Below, in pieces: positions 5,986 through 8,143 of a stretch of 8,143 nt of DNA. This DNA is from Rhodoferax sp. (GTDB taxonomy: Bacteria; Pseudomonadota; Gammaproteobacteria; Burkholderiales; Burkholderiaceae). The translations under genes and the position numbers were made by a program. The notes under the pieces were generated by a model. It did not search any database and was not told the DNA's origin. It was given only the letters and a program-made list of their open reading frames with translations. Position 1 is the stretch's first letter; the number at the start of each line of letters is the position of its first letter. The DNA lies in NCBI GenBank assembly GCA_028292075.1, contig JAQGNA010000002.1, forward strand, positions 1-8,143, written 5' to 3'.

Positions 5986-5991
5986 TAAAAT
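5986..5991 (+). promoter_or_regulatory. Putative -10 box for the tRNA-Thr transcript
   Basis: TAAAAT, in the context CGGTAAAATAC, matches TATAAT at 5/6 positions. A start near 5998 would give a 5' leader of about 47 bases for RNase P to remove. No good -35 is seen at 16-18 bases. The call rests on the -10 match, on position, and on recurrence of GGTAAAAT at 6627-6634 upstream of secA. Confidence 0.35.
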
Positions 5992-6044
5992 ACAACGCGG
6001 TGCAGGTGCCGTGGATTCATGAAATTCACGTCGCCCGCCTCCGT

Positions 6045-6120
6045 GCCGATTTAGCTCAGTTGGTAGAGCAACCGCCTTGTAAGCGGTAGGTCGTCAGTTC
6101 GATTCCGACAATCGGCACCA
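6045..6120 (+). tRNA. tRNA-Thr, anticodon UGU
   Basis: The 76-base gene folds as a full cloverleaf: acceptor GCCGATT (6045-6051) with AATCGGC (6110-6116), D-arm GCTC/GAGC, anticodon stem ACCGC/GCGGT around the loop CTTGTAA (6076-6082), and a five-base variable loop. The T-loop TTCGATT is normal, the discriminator is A and CCA is encoded (6118-6120). Anticodon TGT (UGU) reads ACA and wobble ACN threonine codons. One T-stem pair, A6096 with C6106 (standard positions 52-62), is a mismatch. A TTTTT run follows directly (6121-6125). It lies between sspB and the DUF721 gene, with no integrase or second copy of its 3' end nearby. Confidence 0.95.
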
Positions 6121-6218
6121 TTTTTCAAGGGCGTGAAGGGCCATCATGGCACCTCGATACCCGTGGCCTTCAAGTTGTGTAGGCCTGCTTCAGACGCCCG
6201 TCGCTGGCCGCATCGCCT
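6121..6218. other. Gap between tRNA-Thr and the DUF721/DciA gene
   Basis: These 98 bases lie between the tRNA 3' end and the convergent end of the minus-strand gene. A TTTTT run at 6121-6125 may help release the tRNA transcript. GGCCT (6165-6169) and AGGCC (6181-6185) could form a weak 5-bp stem with an 11-base loop and no T-run for either strand. I see no gene here. Confidence 0.4.
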
Positions 6219-6530
6219 CTAAATCTTCTGCCGGATCTGCACTTTCAACCGCAGGCTGGTCACGCTCCATCCCTTCGTCCGCAGGTGCGCCAGCAAGGCC
6301 GGTGACAGCTGTCGCAGCTTTGCGGCGGCGGCATTGCTGTCCACCAAGAGGCACCAGGTGTCACCGTCAATTGGACCTGACCGGATGGCCAGTCGCAGAC
6401 CCGGCGGCAACAGAACTTCGATGGCTTTCAGCCGGGCTGCTGAATCGCGCGTGAGCGCCGTCAGGTGCGACAGGGCTGGCGAGTCGGCCGCGGCCTGCTG
6501 CACGGTGAAGGGCTGGTGGGATCTGCGCAT
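6219..6530 (-). CDS. dciA: DUF721 / DciA-family protein (predicted replicative helicase loader)
   Basis: The 103-residue product resembles the DUF721 family, short proteins now named DciA in bacteria that lack DnaC; DciA helps load the DnaB replicative helicase. The visible pattern is a helical N-terminal half (SHLTALTRDSAARLKAIEVLLPPGL, 21-45), a strand GDTWCLLVDSNAAAAKLRQL (56-75), a helix SPALLAHLRTKGW (76-88) and a final basic strand LRLKVQIRQ (93-101). The AA-LRQL-P-L----L---GW order is characteristic. The start at 6530 is fixed by an in-frame TGA five codons upstream with no other start between. No clear Shine-Dalgarno is seen. It is somewhat short for the family. Its position beside secA is familiar from proteobacterial genomes. 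It is transcribed away from secA. The family call is likely; helicase loading is inferred from homologues. Confidence 0.72.
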   Translation of the reverse strand: MRRSHQPFTVQQAAADSPALSHLTALTRDSAARLKAIEVLLPPGLRLAIRSGPIDGDTWCLLVDSNAAAAKLRQLSPALLAHLRTKGWSVTSLRLKVQIRQKI

Positions 6531-6567
6531 GGAGGCGACGGATGCTCAAATGATGGAAACGGATTTC

Positions 6568-6573
6568 ATTATC
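6568..6573 (-). promoter_or_regulatory. Putative -10 box for dciA
   Basis: On the minus strand 6573-6568 reads GATAAT, a 5/6 match to TATAAT. It would start transcription near 6561 and leave a leader of about 30 bases before the ATG at 6530. No -35 match is seen; that region falls in the left copy of the direct repeat. Confidence 0.3.
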
Positions 6574-6580
6574 TGCGCCG

Positions 6581-6623
6581 TCGGCTGGCTGCCCGCGCCG
6601 GCGCTTCGGCTGGCCGCCCGCGC
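6581..6623. repeat. 18-base direct repeat in the dciA-secA divergent region
   Basis: TCGGCTGGCTGCCCGCGC (6581-6598) recurs as TCGGCTGGCCGCCCGCGC (6606-6623). The copies match at 17 of 18 bases, 25 bases apart start to start. Between them lies GCGCCGGCGC (6595-6604), a perfect 10-base palindrome that overlaps the end of the first copy. The pair lies between two divergent -10-like boxes. It may be a tandem protein-binding site or a simple local duplication. Confidence 0.65.
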
Positions 6624-6628
6624 ACAGG

Positions 6629-6634
6629 TAAAAT
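6629..6634 (+). promoter_or_regulatory. Putative -10 box for secA
   Basis: TAAAAT, in the context AGGTAAAATCG, is a 5/6 match to TATAAT and shares GGTAAAAT with the sequence upstream of tRNA-Thr. It implies a leader of about 120 bases before secA. An alternative nearer pair is TTGATT (6669-6674) with TATCTG (6691-6696) at 16 bases, but its -10 is poor. No good -35 is seen for the first; that position lies in the right copy of the direct repeat. Confidence 0.35.
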
Positions 6635-6759
6635 CGATCGATTGTGGAGGCGAAGTGCAACCATCGGGTTGATTTGCGCGTCCAAAGCCATATCTGATTC
6701 CAAATGTTTTAGGGATTTCGGCCCGCGTTGCGCCACTTGGCCAGCGAAGCCTCGCATTC

Positions 6760-8143
6760 ATGAGCACCAACTTTCTCACCAAAATTTTTGGCAGCCGCAA
6801 CCAGCGTTTGTTGAAGCAGTACCGCAAGAGCCTCGAGCAAGTCAATGCACTGGAATCCCAGTTCGAGAAACTGAGCGACGACGAATTGCGCGCCAAGACC
6901 GAGGCCTTCAAGGCCCGCGTGGCCGCCGGCGAAACCCTGGATGCAATCTTGCCCGAGGCCTTTGCCACCGTGCGGGAAGGCTCCAAGCGGGTGATGAAGA
7001 TGCGCCACTTTGACGTCCAGATCCTGGGCGGCATGTCGCTTCACAACGGCAAGATCTCCGAGATGCGCACCGGCGAGGGCAAGACGCTCACCGCCACGCT
7101 ACCGGTCTACCTGAACGCGTTGTCTGGCAAGGGCGTGCATGTGGTCACGGTAAACGATTACCTCGCGAACCGCGACGCCCAATGGATGGGCCGGCTTTAC
7201 AACTTTCTCGGCTTGAGCGTGGGCATCAACCTGCCGCAGATGCAGCGCGAGCAGAAGCAGGCCGCCTACCAGGCCGACATCACCTACGGCACGAACAACG
7301 AATTCGGCTTCGATTACCTGCGCGACAACATGGTCTACGAAGTCCATGACCGGGTGCAGCGCGGCCTGAACTACGCCATCGTCGACGAGGTGGACTCGAT
7401 TTTGATCGACGAAGCACGCACACCGCTGATCATCAGCGGCCAGGCCGAAGATCACACGGCGATGTACATCGCCATCAACGAGGTTGTGCCCTTTCTCAAG
7501 CGCCAGGAAGGCGAGGCCGACCCGCGTACCGGCGAAGGCATCATCACGCCCGGCGACTTCACCATCGACGAGAAGTCGCACCAGGTGTTCCTCACCGAAG
7601 AAGGCCATGAGAACGCCGAACGCATCCTCGGCGAGCGGGGCCTGATTCCCCAGGGCACCTCGCTCTACGACCCGGCGAACATCTCGCTGATGCACCACCT
7701 GTACGCGGCGCTACGTGCCAATCATCTCTACCACCGTGATCAGCATTACGTGGTGCAAGATGGCGAGATCGTCATCGTTGACGAATTCACCGGGCGCCTG
7801 ATGGCAGGCCGGCGGTGGAGCGAAGGCCTTCACCAGGCCGTCGAAGCCAAGGAAGGCGTGACCATCCAGGCCGAGAACCAGACGTTGGCGTCCATCACAT
7901 TCCAGAACTACTTCCGCCTGTACGGCAAGCTGTCGGGCATGACCGGCACGGCCGACACCGAAGCCTACGAATTCCAGGAAATCTACGGCCTGGAGACGGT
8001 GGTGATTCCGCCCAACCGCGTGAGCAAGCGTGACGACCAACTCGACCGCGTCTACAAGACCACGCGCGAAAAGTACGAAGCGGCGATCAAGGACATCCGC
8101 GAATGCTACGAGCGGGGCCAGCCTGTGCTGGTCGGCACGACGT
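6760..8143 (+). CDS. secA: Preprotein translocase ATPase SecA, N-terminal half (partial)
   Basis: SecA is the cytoplasmic motor that drives unfolded preproteins through SecYEG. The frame is open from the ATG at 6760 to the window end: 461 codons of a protein usually about 900 residues in this group. The start matches the family N-terminus ([14 protein letters not shown]). Nucleotide-binding domain 1 shows Walker A MRTGEGKT (102-109, K108 the catalytic lysine, same numbering as E. coli) and the Walker B/DEAD-like [11 protein letters not shown] (209-219). The preprotein cross-linking domain follows (about 225-370), then the [16 protein letters not shown] segment (350-365) and SGMTGTA (392-398). 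NBD2, the helical scaffold and the C-terminal zinc-binding tail lie outside the window. No strong Shine-Dalgarno precedes the ATG. No secM-like gene is visible upstream; the neighbour is the divergent dciA. Confidence 0.97.
   Translation, partial: MSTNFLTKIFGSRNQRLLKQYRKSLEQVNALESQFEKLSDDELRAKTEAFKARVAAGETLDAILPEAFATVREGSKRVMKMRHFDVQILGGMSLHNGKISEMRTGEGKTLTATLPVYLNALSGKGVHVVTVNDYLANRDAQWMGRLYNFLGLSVGINLPQMQREQKQAAYQADITYGTNNEFGFDYLRDNMVYEVHDRVQRGLNYAIVDEVDSILIDEARTPLIISGQAEDHTAMYIAINEVVPFLKRQEGEADPRTGEGIITPGDFTIDEKSHQVFLTEEGHENAERILGERGLIPQGTSLYDPANISLMHHLYAALRANHLYHRDQHYVVQDGEIVIVDEFTGRLMAGRRWSEGLHQAVEAKEGVTIQAENQTLASITFQNYFRLYGKLSGMTGTADTEAYEFQEIYGLETVVIPPNRVSKRDDQLDRVYKTTREKYEAAIKDIRECYERGQPVLVGTT

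Noticed and set aside
6045..6125. tRNA-Thr as an integration site for a mobile element
   Set aside because: No integrase and no repeat of the tRNA 3' end is seen in the window, and the flanking genes are core housekeeping genes.
6367..6660. A 97-codon minus-strand frame overlapping dciA and the upstream gap, and plus-strand frames at 6146-6454 and 6334-6672
   Set aside because: None shows a recognisable domain, and all conflict with the DUF721-like frame, which has family-like residues.
6655..6672. Very short leader frame GTG-CAA-CCA-TCG-GGT-TGA after GGAGG, upstream of secA, considered as a SecM-like regulator
   Set aside because: Five codons with no signal peptide or arrest motif; SecM is not expected in betaproteobacteria. 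Too short to support.

Overview
The window comes from a GC-rich bacterial chromosome. Protein similarity and gene order (Nif3-like, pdxA, mscL, petABC, sspAB, tRNA-Thr, DUF721/DciA, secA) point to a betaproteobacterium, most likely Burkholderiales (Comamonadaceae or a relative). This placement is inference: it rests on recognising protein families and on features such as the PVWY-type cytochrome b. No mobile element, CRISPR array, phage gene or integrase is visible. The region looks like core chromosome.

Layout. Positions 1-189 hold the 3' end of a Nif3-like (DUF34) metal-binding protein gene, joined by an ATGA overlap to pdxA (186-1280, vitamin B6 synthesis). pdxA converges on mscL (minus strand, 1277-1702, mechanosensitive channel), and the two stop codons interlock in one CTAG. 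A 156-base gap follows, with a plausible promoter for the petABC operon: Rieske protein 1859-2464, cytochrome b 2477-3889 and cytochrome c1 3906-4670, together the cytochrome bc1 complex. Two tandem hairpins, the second a good intrinsic terminator, separate petC from sspA (4770-5381) and sspB (5397-5948). A hairpin and a -10-like box precede tRNA-Thr(UGU) at 6045-6120. On the minus strand at 6219-6530 is a small DUF721/DciA-type gene, divergent from secA, which starts at 6760 and runs off the window.

How the genes work together. petABC encodes the complex that oxidises quinol and reduces cytochrome c in the inner membrane. PetA should reach the membrane by Tat, and PetC has a Sec-type signal peptide. 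sspA and sspB encode a stress-related RNA polymerase-binding protein and a ClpXP adaptor. secA encodes the Sec export motor. The remaining genes are individual housekeeping functions.

No new multi-gene system is evident. The points most worth a second look are an extra hydrophobic pair inserted in cytochrome b next to its PVWY Qo motif, a terminator that abuts the sspA ribosome binding site, a near-perfect 18-base direct repeat between the divergent dciA and secA genes, a lysine-variant Tat motif in PetA, an A·C mismatch in the tRNA-Thr T-stem, and the interlocked pdxA/mscL stop codons.
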